64,000 bases of DNA from Heterorhizobium halophytocola (GTDB lineage: Bacteria > Pseudomonadota > Alphaproteobacteria > Rhizobiales > Rhizobiaceae): the NCBI RefSeq assembly GCF_017873095.1, contig NZ_JAGGJU010000011.1:124001-188000 (forward strand). Reading direction: 5' to 3'. The number at the start of each line of letters is the position of its first letter. Position 1 is the first letter of the stretch. Under the pieces are notes generated by a model, which worked only from the letters and a program-made list of their open reading frames with translations, did not search any database and was not told the origin of the DNA. Shown in pieces: positions 34,003-43,408 of the stretch. Made by a program: the position numbers and the translations under genes.

Positions 34003-35057
34003 GCCGATACCTTTCTGATCCACTGGTCGACGGTGACCGCCGCGATGATGAGAACGCCGGTCAGGAAGACCTTCCATTGCGGATCGGCGCCGAGCATGTT
34101 GAGCCCCATGGACACGACACCGACGATCATGGCGCCGATCAGCGTGCCGACGATCGATCCCCGCCCGCCGAACAGCGAGATGCCGCCGATCACCGCAGCC
34201 GTGATCGACTGCAGATTATATTCGGTGACGGCAGCGGACGGCGAGATCGAGCCGTTGCGGCCGATCGCCACCCAGGCGGCCAGTGCGGCGATGACGCCGG
34301 CCAGCACATAGGTGGTCAAGAGCACGCGGTTGACGCGGATACCCGACAGCTGCGCCGCCTCCGGATCATCGCCGACCGCATAGAGATGCCGTCCCCAAGC
34401 CGTGTGGTTCAGCGCGTACCAGAGGGCGAAGACCAGCGCGACCATCAGCACGACTCCAAGGGTCAGCACGGCGCCGCCGAGCTTGAAGCTGATGCCGAAG
34501 AAATGCAGGAATTCGGCATTGGCCGTGATGTCGGCATCGCGGATGGTGGCATTGTCCGAGTAGATGAAATTGGTCGCCATCACGATATACCAGGTCCCGA
34601 GCGTGACGATGAAGGGCGGCAATCGCATGATCGCCACCAGAAATCCGTTAAGCAGGCCGCACACTGCGCCGACACCAAGGCCGATCAGGATGGCGATCGG
34701 GCTCGGCAGTCCATAGACCACGGCGCAATTGCCCATCACTACGGTCGAGATCACCATGACGACGCCGATCGACAGGTCGATGCCGGCCACCAGGATGACC
34801 AGCGTCTGGCCGGTCGCCAGGATGCCGACAATGGCGATCTGCTGCAGGATGAGGGTGAGCGTATAGGCGGAGAAGAAGCGGTCGCCCTTCAGCACGCCGA
34901 AAATGATGATCGCCGCCACCAGCACGATCGCCGGCACGGCAGCCGGGGTGGAGTGGAGGAAATGCTGAAGTTTCTGCAGCGGGGTATGATGCACGAAAGC
35001 CACGACATTTCTGTCGCTCTTGTCGAGATCCTTTTCGAACTCCTGCATGCTGGCCAT
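33999..35057 (-). CDS. frcC: Fructose ABC transporter permease FrcC
   Basis: Membrane permease of 352 residues (ribose/xylose/fructose branched permease family, BPD_transp_2) with 8-10 hydrophobic segments. Family segments include IDLSIGVVMVISTVVMGN near residue 110 and SGIRVNRVLLTTYVLAGVIA near 245, and GGISLFGGRGSIVGTLIGA near 295. GGGAGGAG precedes the ATG at 35057. It is the second gene of the operon, separated from frcB by about 100 bases that hold a strong hairpin. The N-terminal 30 residues are charged and cytoplasmic. Confidence 0.93.
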   Translation of the reverse strand: MASMQEFEKDLDKSDRNVVAFVHHTPLQKLQHFLHSTPAAVPAIVLVAAIIIFGVLKGDRFFSAYTLTLILQQIAIVGILATGQTLVILVAGIDLSIGVVMVISTVVMGNCAVVYGLPSPIAILIGLGVGAVCGLLNGFLVAIMRLPPFIVTLGTWYIVMATNFIYSDNATIRDADITANAEFLHFFGISFKLGGAVLTLGVVLMVALVFALWYALNHTAWGRHLYAVGDDPEAAQLSGIRVNRVLLTTYVLAGVIAALAAWVAIGRNGSISPSAAVTEYNLQSITAAVIGGISLFGGRGSIVGTLIGAMIVGVVSMGLNMLGADPQWKVFLTGVLIIAAVTVDQWIRKVSA

Positions 35058-35096
35058 GAAATTGAACTCCTCCCGAGCATTGCGGATTGGCCACGG

Positions 35097-35130
35097 ATCG
35101 GGAGGGGCAGCGCAGGCCGCCCCTCCCGAT
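35097..35130 (-). promoter_or_regulatory. Strong stem-loop between frcB and frcC
   Basis: Perfect 12-bp stem ATCGGGAGGGGC/GCCCCTCCCGAT (35097-35108 and 35119-35130) with a 10-base loop, 28 bases after the frcB stop on the minus strand. It has no U-tract. It probably blocks 3' decay of the frcB message so that the binding protein is made in excess over FrcC and FrcA. Confidence 0.7.
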
Positions 35131-35158
35131 GCCTGTTCAGGTCACCGACAAAAGTCGA

Positions 35159-36184
35159 TCAGCCCCAGCACTTGTCCAGGCCGTCCTTGACGCTGATCGA
35201 ATCCAGACCGTCGACCGGCTTGTCGGTCACCAGGCTGACGCCGGTGTCGAAGAAGTTCTTGCCTTCCGTCGGCGTCGGCTTGGTGCCGTCCTTGGCAAAG
35301 GCGGCAATCGCCTCGATGCCCTTCGACGCCATCAGCAGCGGATATTGCTGCGAGGTCGCGCCGATCTGACCGTCCTCCACGGCCTTGACGCCCGGGCAAC
35401 CGCCGTCGACCGAGACGATCAGCACGTCGCCTTCCTTGCCGACCGCCTTCAGCGCCTGATAGGCACCGACGGCTGCCGGTTCGTTGATGGTGTGGATGAC
35501 GTTGATATCGGGATCCTTCTGCAGAAGGTTTTCCATCGCCGTGCGGCCGCCTTCCTCGTTGCCGTTGGTCACGTCATGGCCGACGATGCGCGGATCGTCC
35601 TCGTCGCCGATCTTGGCCGGATCCTTCGGGTCGATGCCGAAGCCGATCATGAAGCCCTGGTCGCGCAACACGTCGACGGTCGGCTGCGACGGGGTGAGAT
35701 CGAGGAAGCCGACCTTGGCGTCCTTCGCCTTGTCACCCAGCGTCTTCTGCGCCCATTCGCCGATCAGCTTGCCGGCGAGAAGATTGTCCGTGGCAAAAGT
35801 GGCGTCGGCGGCATCGATCGGATCGAGCGGCGTGTCGAGCGCGATCACCAGCATGCCTGCGGCCTGTGCCTTCTTCACCAGCGGCACGATCGCCTTGGTG
35901 TCGGAGGCGGTGATCAGGATCCCCTTGGCGCCGTCGGCGATGCAGGATTCGATCGCCGCCACCTGGCTTTCCGAATCGCCGTCGACCTTGCCCGCATAGG
36001 TCTTCAGATTAATGCCGAGTTCCTTGGCTTTTTCCGTCGCACCTTCCTTCATCTTGACGAAGAAGGGATTGGTGTCGGTCTTGGTGATCAGGCAGGCCGA
36101 GGTGTCGGCGGCACTGGCGGGTGCGGCGAATACGCAGCCGAGCGCGAGCGCGCCCAGAGATGCGGTAAGCAGGGTTGTCTTCAT
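35159..36184 (-). CDS. frcB: Fructose ABC transporter substrate-binding protein FrcB
   Basis: Periplasmic sugar-binding protein of 341 residues in the ribose-binding (Peripla_BP_4) family. The signal peptide ends near ASA at residue 25. The mature part starts with [20 protein letters not shown] and contains [35 protein letters not shown] and [20 protein letters not shown], all typical of this family. GGGAGGAA precedes the ATG at 36184. First gene of frcBCAK; divergent from the ROK regulator frcR. The similarity of the whole locus to the fructose system of S. meliloti is the reason for naming fructose. Confidence 0.92.
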   Translation of the reverse strand: MKTTLLTASLGALALGCVFAAPASAADTSACLITKTDTNPFFVKMKEGATEKAKELGINLKTYAGKVDGDSESQVAAIESCIADGAKGILITASDTKAIVPLVKKAQAAGMLVIALDTPLDPIDAADATFATDNLLAGKLIGEWAQKTLGDKAKDAKVGFLDLTPSQPTVDVLRDQGFMIGFGIDPKDPAKIGDEDDPRIVGHDVTNGNEEGGRTAMENLLQKDPDINVIHTINEPAAVGAYQALKAVGKEGDVLIVSVDGGCPGVKAVEDGQIGATSQQYPLLMASKGIEAIAAFAKDGTKPTPTEGKNFFDTGVSLVTDKPVDGLDSISVKDGLDKCWG

Positions 36185-36302
36185 GATTTCCTCCCGAGAG
36201 ACAATGATCCTTTGGTGGATCGCGACCGCACGGGCCCCTGTTCAGGCCCGACGACCGCTGCAGGCGAACTTCTCCTCAATTCGCCCCTCCTCCGGCTTGC
36301 AG

Positions 36303-36319
36303 TTTGAACACCGGTCAAA
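36303..36319. promoter_or_regulatory. Inverted repeat in the frcB-frcR gap
   Basis: TTTGA-ACACCGG-TCAAA (36303-36319) lies between frcB and frcR. It overlaps a possible frcB promoter: on the minus strand TTGACT and TTGACC stand just upstream. It is a candidate FrcR operator. Short arms make this tentative. Confidence 0.33.
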
Positions 36320-36413
36320 TCCCAAGTCAATAAATAAATCCGATTGAATTATTAATTACCCGGTGGCATTCTCCCGGTGTGGGGCCGCGCTTGCGTCCCC
36401 GAGGGAGGGTGCC

Positions 36414-37667
36414 ATGCCGCAGTCCGGGAACGGGTCGTCCGCGGACGATCAGGAAACCGTCGTCAGTGCCGGCGGCGGTGCCAACCAGGTGCGTGTGCGG
36501 GCCTATAACGAGCGGCTGGTATTGTCCGTGGTCCGCCGGCAGCCGGGCATTTCCAAGGCCGAGATCGCGCGCGCCACCGGGCTATCGGCGCAAACCGTGT
36601 CGGTGATCATGCGCTCTCTGGAGCAGGACGGCATCCTGTTGCGCGGCGAGCCGCTACGCGGCCGGGTCGGCCAGCCGTCGGTGCCGATGTATCTAAACCC
36701 GGACGCCGTCTTTTCCTTTGGCCTGAAGATCGGCCGGCGCAGCGCCGACCTCGTGCTGATGGATTTCATCGGCAAGATCCGCTACGCCAAGCATTATACC
36801 TATGCCTATCCGGAACCCCGCCGCATCCTGTCGATCGCAACCGGCGGGATTGCAGCGCTGGAAGCCGAGCTGAACGCGGGCCAGCAGGCGGCCATTGCCG
36901 GCCTCGGGATCGCCGCCCCATTCGAATTGTGGAACTGGGCCGGCGAAGTCGGGGCGCCGGATGGCGTCATGGATGCGTGGCGCAGTTTCGACCTGCAGGC
37001 GGAGGTCTCGGCCCGGCTCTCCTACCCGGTTTTCCTGCAGAACGACGCGACCAGTGCCTGCGGCGCCGAACTGGTTTTCGGGCTCGGGCCCCGCTATTCC
37101 GATTTCGTCTATTTCTATATCGGCTCGTTCATCGGCGGCGGCATCGTGCTCAACTCGTCGATCTTTTTCGGCCGCACCGGGACGGCCGGCGCGATCGCGC
37201 CGCTGCCGGTGCGCAACAAGCATGGTGAGACGAAGCAGCTGCTGGAGATCGCCTCGATCTTCGTGCTGGAAAAGCTGCTGCGCGAGCGCGGCATCGATCC
37301 TCAGCCGCTGTGGTATGCGGCAGACGAATGGATCGATTTCGGCAAACCGCTCGACATCTGGATTGCCGACTGCGCGGCAGCGCTTGCCCAGGCGATTGTC
37401 GCCGCCTGCGCGATCATCGACTTTTCCGCAGCCGTGATCGATGGCGGCTTTCCCGAATGGGTGCGCCGCCGGCTGGTGGCCGCCACGATCAACGAACTGG
37501 GACGGCTCGACCTGCAGGGCATCGTCATGCCCTATATCGTCGAGGGCAAGGTCGGCCCGCAGGCCCGCGCCATCGGCGGCGCCAACCTGCCGATCTTCGC
37601 CCGCTATCACACGGACCAGACGGTGGTGTTCAAGGACATCAACGCCGACGAGGATCGCCGGGTATGA
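36414..37667 (+). CDS. frcR: ROK-family transcriptional regulator FrcR
   Basis: Regulator of 417 residues. A winged helix-turn-helix lies at about residues 30-90 (ERLVLSVVRRQPGISKAEIA, TGLSAQTVSVIMRSLEQDG). The ROK sugar-kinase-like domain follows, with FLQNDATSACGAELVFG near 220 and YIGSFIGGGIVLN near 240. The CxCGxxGC zinc motif of most ROK proteins is absent; that place reads VRNKHGETKQLLEIAS, without cysteine. GGGAGGG precedes the ATG at 36414. It is divergent from frcBCAK and most likely represses it in the absence of sugar. Confidence 0.86.
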   Translation: MPQSGNGSSADDQETVVSAGGGANQVRVRAYNERLVLSVVRRQPGISKAEIARATGLSAQTVSVIMRSLEQDGILLRGEPLRGRVGQPSVPMYLNPDAVFSFGLKIGRRSADLVLMDFIGKIRYAKHYTYAYPEPRRILSIATGGIAALEAELNAGQQAAIAGLGIAAPFELWNWAGEVGAPDGVMDAWRSFDLQAEVSARLSYPVFLQNDATSACGAELVFGLGPRYSDFVYFYIGSFIGGGIVLNSSIFFGRTGTAGAIAPLPVRNKHGETKQLLEIASIFVLEKLLRERGIDPQPLWYAADEWIDFGKPLDIWIADCAAALAQAIVAACAIIDFSAAVIDGGFPEWVRRRLVAATINELGRLDLQGIVMPYIVEGKVGPQARAIGGANLPIFARYHTDQTVVFKDINADEDRRV

Positions 37668-38014
37668 GCCACTGACGAGGCGCGCTGGTCTTGCTCAATT
37701 GCGCAGCATTTTTGCCGGCTGACCAAATTTTATCCACAGGCGGCACAAGAAGTTGTGGACGAGCGACAGCCTGTGCAGTGCCGCAAATTCGCTCGTCAAA
37801 AGCCCGTCTGCGACAAAAAACATCACCAGAAGCCACCAGTTTTGTTTTTTTGGGGAAGACGGCGCGGGAAAACGCGATAGATTGCATCCTGCCATGCGCC
37901 GGGCCACCTTATCCAAGCGGAAAAAGATATAAAGAAGAGAACAGGACGCCTCTTGAGTTTGGCGCGGATTTCCAATCTCTACCGGCGCGTCATCCAGCCA
38001 TAATGGGGATACTA
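37668..38014. other. Long gap upstream of the peptide transporter operon
   Basis: 347 bases without a gene, moderately AT-rich for this genome. It presumably holds the oppA promoter and a long 5' leader. A T-rich run (TTTTGTTTTTTT) lies at about 37,840-37,851. No clear terminator for frcR was found. A longer in-frame extension of oppA through this region has no ribosome site. Confidence 0.6.
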
Positions 38015-39610
38015 ATGTACAAATCAACGAAAATAGCACGCATCGCCCTGCTCATGGGTTCGCTCATGGCCGCCGCCAGCCCGGCCCTTGCAGAAGCCGT
38101 TCTCCACCGCGGCAATTCCGGCGAACCGACCTCGCTCGATCCGGCCCATATCTCGATCAACATCGAGGGCTTCATCATCTATGACCTGCTCGAAGGCCTG
38201 ACGATCTTCGGCCCCGACGGCACGATCAAGCCGGGTGCAGCCGAAAAATGGGACGTTTCGGAAGATGGTACGGTCTACACCTTCCACATTCGCGAGAACG
38301 CCAAGTGGTCCGACGGCTCGCCGCTGACGGCAGGAGACTTCGTCTTCGCCATGCAGCGCGAGGAAGACCCCAAGACGGCCGCGGAATACGCGACCCTGCT
38401 CTACCCGATCAAGAACGCAGAAGAGGTCAACACCGGCAAGGCTCCGGTCGACCAGCTCGGCGTCAAGGCGATCGACGACAAGACGCTCGAGATCACCCTC
38501 AAGCAGTCGACCCCCTTCTTCCTGCAGCTGATGGCGCACTACACCGCGCTGCCGATCAGCAAGGCCAACTACGAGAAATACGGCAACGACTTCGTCAAGC
38601 CTGGCAACATGCTGTCCAACGGCGCGTTCACGCTGCAGGCCCACGTGCCGAACGACAGCCTGACGACCGTCAAGAACGACAACTACTGGGACGCTGCCAA
38701 CGTCAAGCTCGACAAGGTGATCTTCTACCCGATCGAGGATGACGCGGCTGCGATCCGCCGCTTCGAAGCCGGCGAACTCGACACCGTCTACAACTTCTCC
38801 GCCGAACAGCTGAAGCGCCTGCGCGAGAAGTACAAGGACCAGGTCCATGTCAGCCCGTCGCTGTCGACCTACTACTACACCTTCGACATGACGAACCCGC
38901 CCTATGACGACGTCAAGGTGCGCACCGCCCTGTCGATGGCCGTCGACCGCGACTTCCTGACCGACGAAATCTTCAACGGCGCCTATCTGCCGACCTATTC
39001 GATGGTGCCTCCGGGCATGGAAGGCTACACGCTGGCCAAGCCGGACTGGGCCGACATGTCGCAGATCGACCGCGAGGACAAGGCCGTCGAACTGCTGAAG
39101 GAAGCCGGCTACGGCGAAGGCGGCAAGCCGCTCAACCTGACGATCCGCTACAACACCAACACCAACCACGAGCGTGTTGCGACCGCCGTTGCCGACATGT
39201 GGAAGACCACGCTCGGCGTCAACGTGCAGCTGCAGAACCTCGACGTGGCCTCGCACTACGCCTACCTGAAGCAGGGCGGCAAGTATGATGTGGCCCGTGC
39301 CGGCTGGGCGGCGGACTACGCCGATCCGGAGAACTTCCTCTATCTGCTGCTCTCCTTCAACAAGACCTTCAACTACTCGCACTACGTCAACCCGAAGTTC
39401 GACGAGCTGATGAAGAAGTCCTACACGCAGCAGGATCAGGCCGAGCGCATGAAGACCATGAACGAAGCCGAACAGCTGGTGGTCAACGATCAGCCGATCG
39501 CGCCGCTGATGAACCAGGCAGAGCTCTGGATGATCTCGTCTCGTGTGAAGGGCTGGCAGGACAATGCGGTGAACGACCACCGCTCGAAGTTCCTGAGCCT
39601 GTCCGAATAA
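38015..39610 (+). CDS. oppA: Oligopeptide ABC transporter substrate-binding protein OppA
   Basis: Periplasmic peptide-binding protein of 531 residues (SBP_bac_5 family). The signal peptide is cleaved probably after ALA at residue 26. The mature part has HRGNSGEPTSLDPAHISIN, KWSDGSPLTAGDFVFAMQR and YYYTFDMTNPPYDDVKVRTA, the standard landmarks of OppA. The ATG at 38015 is preceded by GGGGAT; the ATG twelve bases upstream lacks a ribosome site. Codon use is strongly biased, as for a highly expressed gene. First gene of an oppA-B-C-DF operon, with a stem-loop after it. Confidence 0.93.
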   Translation: MYKSTKIARIALLMGSLMAAASPALAEAVLHRGNSGEPTSLDPAHISINIEGFIIYDLLEGLTIFGPDGTIKPGAAEKWDVSEDGTVYTFHIRENAKWSDGSPLTAGDFVFAMQREEDPKTAAEYATLLYPIKNAEEVNTGKAPVDQLGVKAIDDKTLEITLKQSTPFFLQLMAHYTALPISKANYEKYGNDFVKPGNMLSNGAFTLQAHVPNDSLTTVKNDNYWDAANVKLDKVIFYPIEDDAAAIRRFEAGELDTVYNFSAEQLKRLREKYKDQVHVSPSLSTYYYTFDMTNPPYDDVKVRTALSMAVDRDFLTDEIFNGAYLPTYSMVPPGMEGYTLAKPDWADMSQIDREDKAVELLKEAGYGEGGKPLNLTIRYNTNTNHERVATAVADMWKTTLGVNVQLQNLDVASHYAYLKQGGKYDVARAGWAADYADPENFLYLLLSFNKTFNYSHYVNPKFDELMKKSYTQQDQAERMKTMNEAEQLVVNDQPIAPLMNQAELWMISSRVKGWQDNAVNDHRSKFLSLSE

Positions 39611-39629
39611 CCACACCAAGAAACGGGAG

Positions 39630-39665
39630 ATGGACGCGCGGTGGCGGTGCTGGTCGCGCGTCCAT
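39630..39665 (+). promoter_or_regulatory. Stem-loop between oppA and oppB
   Basis: Perfect 11-bp stem ATGGACGCGCG/CGCGCGTCCAT (39630-39640 and 39655-39665), 14-base loop, 20 bases after the oppA stop and 10 bases before oppB. TTGTTA follows, so partial termination is possible as well as mRNA protection. It would raise OppA over the membrane subunits. Confidence 0.68.
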
Positions 39666-39674
39666 TGTTAGACC

Positions 39675-40598
39675 ATGCTGAGCTTCGTCCTTAGACGGTT
39701 GATGAGTGCAATTCCGACATTGTTCGTCGTCATCACGATCTCCTTCTTCCTGATCCGGGTCGCGCCCGGCGGGCCCTTCGACCTCGAACGGCCGCTTCCG
39801 CCCCAGACGATGGAACTTCTCAACAAGACCTATCATCTGAACGAGCCGCTCTGGCGCCAATATGTCAGCTATATCGGCAACGCGCTGCGCGGCGATTTCG
39901 GCCCGAGCTTCGTCTACAAGGACAATACGGTCGCCGAACTGATCGGCAAGGCCCTGCCCTATTCGCTGGAAGTCGGCTCGATCGCCATCCTGCTGGCACT
40001 GATCGGCGGCATCATTCTCGGCACGATCGCAGCCCTTCGCCAGAACGGCGCCATCGATTTCGGCCTGATGAGCTTTGCCACCATCGGCGTGACCATCCCC
40101 AATTTCGTCATGGGTCCGGTGCTGACCCTGCTCTTCGCGCTGATGCTGTCCTGGCTGCCGGCCGGTGGCTGGGGCACGGGCTCGCCCTATTATCTGGCTC
40201 TGCCGATCACCGTGCTGGCGCTGCCGCAGCTGGCGGTGTTCGCCCGGCTGACCCGCGGCTCGATGATCGAATCGCTCAACACCGACCATATCCGCACGGT
40301 CAGGGCCTATGGCCTGCCGCCGCGCGTCGTGGTGCTGACCCATGCGCTGCGCGGCGCCATGCTGCCGGTGATCTCCTATCTCGGGCCGGCGGCTGCGGCG
40401 CTCCTGACCGGCTCGGCCGTGGTCGAGACCATCTTCACCATTCCCGGCATCGGCCGGTTTTTCGTAATCGGCGCATTGAACCGCGACTACCCGCTCGTCA
40501 TGGCGACGGTGGTGCTCGTTGCCGTGTTCGTGATCGTCTTCAACCTACTGGTCGATATCGCCTACGGCCTGCTCGACCCGAGGGTCCGTCATGACTAA
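39675..40598 (+). CDS. oppB: Oligopeptide ABC transporter permease OppB
   Basis: Membrane permease of 307 residues with six hydrophobic segments. The N-terminal segment FVLRRLMSAIPTLFVVITIS and the RVAPGGPFDLERPLPP loop are typical of OppB/DppB. The coupling helix region TDHIRTVRAYGLPPRVVVLT near residue 205 is the EAA loop that contacts the ATPase. It overlaps oppC by eight bases. Length and form are usual for the family. Confidence 0.93.
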   Translation: MLSFVLRRLMSAIPTLFVVITISFFLIRVAPGGPFDLERPLPPQTMELLNKTYHLNEPLWRQYVSYIGNALRGDFGPSFVYKDNTVAELIGKALPYSLEVGSIAILLALIGGIILGTIAALRQNGAIDFGLMSFATIGVTIPNFVMGPVLTLLFALMLSWLPAGGWGTGSPYYLALPITVLALPQLAVFARLTRGSMIESLNTDHIRTVRAYGLPPRVVVLTHALRGAMLPVISYLGPAAAALLTGSAVVETIFTIPGIGRFFVIGALNRDYPLVMATVVLVAVFVIVFNLLVDIAYGLLDPRVRHD

Positions 40599-41712
40599 TC
40601 CCACCGTCCTCGTCAAAGACGTTCAGGGCCGCAGCCTCGGACAACTGGCCTGGCTGCGCTTCCGCCGCAACAGGCCGGCCATGGCCGGCACCATCATGTT
40701 GGCGCTGATTGCCCTGTTTTCCTATCTCGGCCCGTTCTTCGTGCCGCACAATTACGACCAGGTGTTCTCGTCCTACGTGACAGAGCCGCCGAGCCTGTCG
40801 CCGCGGCCCGATCCGGCAAGCCTGGAAGACGTGGCGACCAGCGCCGCAAAGCGGGCCCGCGTCGATCTCGAAAGCTTCAAGGTCGAAAAGGGGGCGTTCA
40901 CCGCCACCATCACCTCGAAGCGGCCGATCGACGAGCGGACGATCCGCTATTTCAACCGGGTCAACGAGTTCCGCAATACCGAGATCAAGGAGACCGCACC
41001 CGACCAGCTGTCGATGGTGCTGACCGGCCATGTCGATCAGGAATATTTCCCCTTCGGCACCGACACCAATGGCCGCGACCTCCTGGTCCGCGTCATGCTC
41101 GGCGGGCAGATCTCGATCGCCGTCGGGATCGCCGCCTCGCTCGTCTCGCTCGGCATCGGCGTCATCTACGGCGCGACCTCGGGCTATCTCGGCGGGCGCG
41201 TCGACAACATCATGATGCGCATCGTCGAGATCCTCTATTCGCTGCCCTTCGTCTTCCTCGTCGTGGTGATGGTGGTCTTCTTCGGCCGATCGATCGTGCT
41301 GATCTTCATTGTCATCGGCGCGGTGCAATGGCTGGAAATGGCCCGCATCGTGCGCGGCCAGACCCTGTCGCTGAAACGCCGCGAATTCGTCGGCGCCGCC
41401 CAGGCGCTCGGACTGACCGACTGGCAGATCATCCGCCGGCACATCATTCCGAACACCATCGGCCCGGTGATCGTCTTCGTCACCGTCGTGGTGCCGCACG
41501 TGATCCTGACGGAGAGCTTTCTCTCCTTCCTCGGTCTCGGCGTCCAGGCGCCGCTCGCCAGCTGGGGTTCGCTGATCTCGGAAGGCGCCGCCAATATCCA
41601 GGGCGCGCCCTGGCTGTTGATCTTCCCGTCGATCTTCTTCGTGCTGACGCTGTTCTCCTTGAACTTCGTCGGCGACGGCCTGCGCGACGCGCTCGACCCG
41701 AAGGACCGGTAA
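40591..41712 (+). CDS. oppC: Oligopeptide ABC transporter permease OppC with extended periplasmic region
   Basis: Membrane permease of 373 residues, about 70 longer than OppC of enteric bacteria. The extra length is a hydrophilic insert at about residues 55-155, between the first membrane segment and the permease core, and is probably periplasmic. The core has TDTNGRDLLVRVMLGGQISI, RGQTLSLKRREFVGAAQALG (EAA loop) and LTESFLSFLGLGVQAPLASWG. YejE-type permeases have a comparable insert. It ends three bases before the ATPase gene, in the same operon. Confidence 0.9.
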   Translation: MTNPTVLVKDVQGRSLGQLAWLRFRRNRPAMAGTIMLALIALFSYLGPFFVPHNYDQVFSSYVTEPPSLSPRPDPASLEDVATSAAKRARVDLESFKVEKGAFTATITSKRPIDERTIRYFNRVNEFRNTEIKETAPDQLSMVLTGHVDQEYFPFGTDTNGRDLLVRVMLGGQISIAVGIAASLVSLGIGVIYGATSGYLGGRVDNIMMRIVEILYSLPFVFLVVVMVVFFGRSIVLIFIVIGAVQWLEMARIVRGQTLSLKRREFVGAAQALGLTDWQIIRRHIIPNTIGPVIVFVTVVVPHVILTESFLSFLGLGVQAPLASWGSLISEGAANIQGAPWLLIFPSIFFVLTLFSLNFVGDGLRDALDPKDR

Positions 41713-41715
41713 GCC

Positions 41716-43320
41716 ATGGATAATCACGACAACAACACCGTGCTTTCGGTCCAGGACCTGAAGGTCAATTTCGAAACCCCGGATGGCGAGGTCAACGCCG
41801 TCAAGGGCGTCTCCTTCGACGTCAAGAAGGGCGAAACGCTGGCGATCGTCGGCGAGAGCGGTTCCGGCAAGAGCCAGACCATGATGGCGATCATGGGCCT
41901 GCTGGCCAAGAACGGCGCGACCACCGGCTCGGCGCGCTACGGCGAGACGGAAATGGTCGGCGCGAGCCTCTCGACGCTGAACGGGGTGCGCGGCTCGCGC
42001 ATCACGATGATCTTCCAGGAGCCGATGACCTCGCTCGATCCGCTCTACACGATCGGCAAGCAGATCTCCGAACCGCTGATCTACCACCGTGGCCTGTCGA
42101 AGGCGAAGGCGCGCGAGCGGGTGCTGGAACTGCTGAACCTCGTCGGCATCCCCGATCCCGAACGGCGCATCGACAGCTATCCGCACGAGATGTCCGGCGG
42201 CCAGCGCCAGCGCGTGATGATCGCCATGTCGCTCGCCAACGAGCCGGACCTGTTGATCGCCGACGAACCGACCACCGCGCTCGACGTCACCATCCAGGCG
42301 CAGATCCTCGAGCTACTGGCCGACCTGCAGAAGCGGTTCGGCATGGCGATCGTGCTGATCACCCACGACCTCGGCGTCGTCAAGCACGTGGCCGACCGCG
42401 TCGTGGTGATGCGCAAGGGCGAGATCGTCGAACAGGGCAGCCGCGACGACATCTTCGAGCGGCCGACCGCCGACTATACCAAGATGCTGCTGGCGGCCGA
42501 GCCGACCGGCACCAAGGCCCCGCCCCTGCCCGACGCACCGGTGGTGCTCGAGGGCCGGGAGATGACGGTCGATTTCGACATCTCCACCGGCATCTTCTTC
42601 AAGTCGACCCGCGCCTTCCGCGCCGTCGATCATGTCAATGTCACGCTCCGGCGCGGCCAGACGATCGGCATCGTCGGCGAATCCGGCTCGGGCAAGTCGA
42701 CGCTTGGCCGGGCGCTGCTGAAGCTGCTCGATGCGGACGGGCACATCCGCTTCGACCGCAGCGAGATCACCAATCTCGACCGCTCGGCCATGCGCCCCTT
42801 CCGCCGCAAGATGCAGCTCGTCTTCCAGGATCCCTATGGCTCGCTGTCGCCGCGCCAGACGGTCGGCGAGATCATCACCGAGGGCCTCTATGTGCACGAG
42901 CCCGACCTGTCGAAGGGGGAGCGCGACATCCGCGCCATCGCAGCACTGAAGGAAGTCGGGCTCGATCCCGATGCCCGCAACCGCTATCCGCACGAGTTCT
43001 CCGGCGGCCAGCGGCAGCGCATCGCGATCGCCCGCTCGATGATCCTGAAGCCGGAAGTGGTGATCCTCGACGAGCCGACCTCGGCGCTCGACCGGTCGGT
43101 GCAGCGCCAGGTGATCGAGCTGTTGCGCGACCTGCAGAACGCACATGGACTGTCCTATGTGTTCATCAGTCACGACCTGTCGGTGATCCGTGCGATTTCC
43201 GACCATGTGATCGTGATGAAGAACGGCAAGATCGTCGAGCAGGGTTCGACCGAGCAGATCTTCGCCGATCCGCAGGAAGCCTATACGCGAGACCTGATCG
43301 CCGCCGCGTTCACCAACTGA
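41716..43320 (+). CDS. oppDF: Peptide ABC transporter ATP-binding protein, fused OppD-OppF
   Basis: Double ABC ATPase of 534 residues in place of separate OppD and OppF. The first domain (about 8-260) has Walker [10 protein letters not shown], signature [13 protein letters not shown] and Walker [13 protein letters not shown]. The second (about 275-525) has [29 protein letters not shown] and [12 protein letters not shown]. Both sites look intact. Fused proteins of this size occur in YejF and GsiA. It is the last gene of the operon, followed by a strong terminator at 43341. Confidence 0.93.
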   Translation: MDNHDNNTVLSVQDLKVNFETPDGEVNAVKGVSFDVKKGETLAIVGESGSGKSQTMMAIMGLLAKNGATTGSARYGETEMVGASLSTLNGVRGSRITMIFQEPMTSLDPLYTIGKQISEPLIYHRGLSKAKARERVLELLNLVGIPDPERRIDSYPHEMSGGQRQRVMIAMSLANEPDLLIADEPTTALDVTIQAQILELLADLQKRFGMAIVLITHDLGVVKHVADRVVVMRKGEIVEQGSRDDIFERPTADYTKMLLAAEPTGTKAPPLPDAPVVLEGREMTVDFDISTGIFFKSTRAFRAVDHVNVTLRRGQTIGIVGESGSGKSTLGRALLKLLDADGHIRFDRSEITNLDRSAMRPFRRKMQLVFQDPYGSLSPRQTVGEIITEGLYVHEPDLSKGERDIRAIAALKEVGLDPDARNRYPHEFSGGQRQRIAIARSMILKPEVVILDEPTSALDRSVQRQVIELLRDLQNAHGLSYVFISHDLSVIRAISDHVIVMKNGKIVEQGSTEQIFADPQEAYTRDLIAAAFTN

Positions 43321-43340
43321 GACCGCGATCACGGCGCCAA

Positions 43341-43376
43341 CCCAAAACGCCCGGGAGCAATCCCGGGCGTTTTGGG
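43341..43376. terminator. Strong bidirectional terminator after oppDF
   Basis: Perfect 16-bp stem CCCAAAACGCCCGGGA/TCCCGGGCGTTTTGGG with loop GCAA. The stem contains AAAA on one side and TTTT on the other, so it can act as a Rho-independent terminator for oppDF (plus) and for the lipid kinase (minus, stop at 43409). Confidence 0.85.
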
Positions 43377-43408
43377 TCAGGTCCGTCAGGCGGCTACTGT
43401 CGCCAAGG

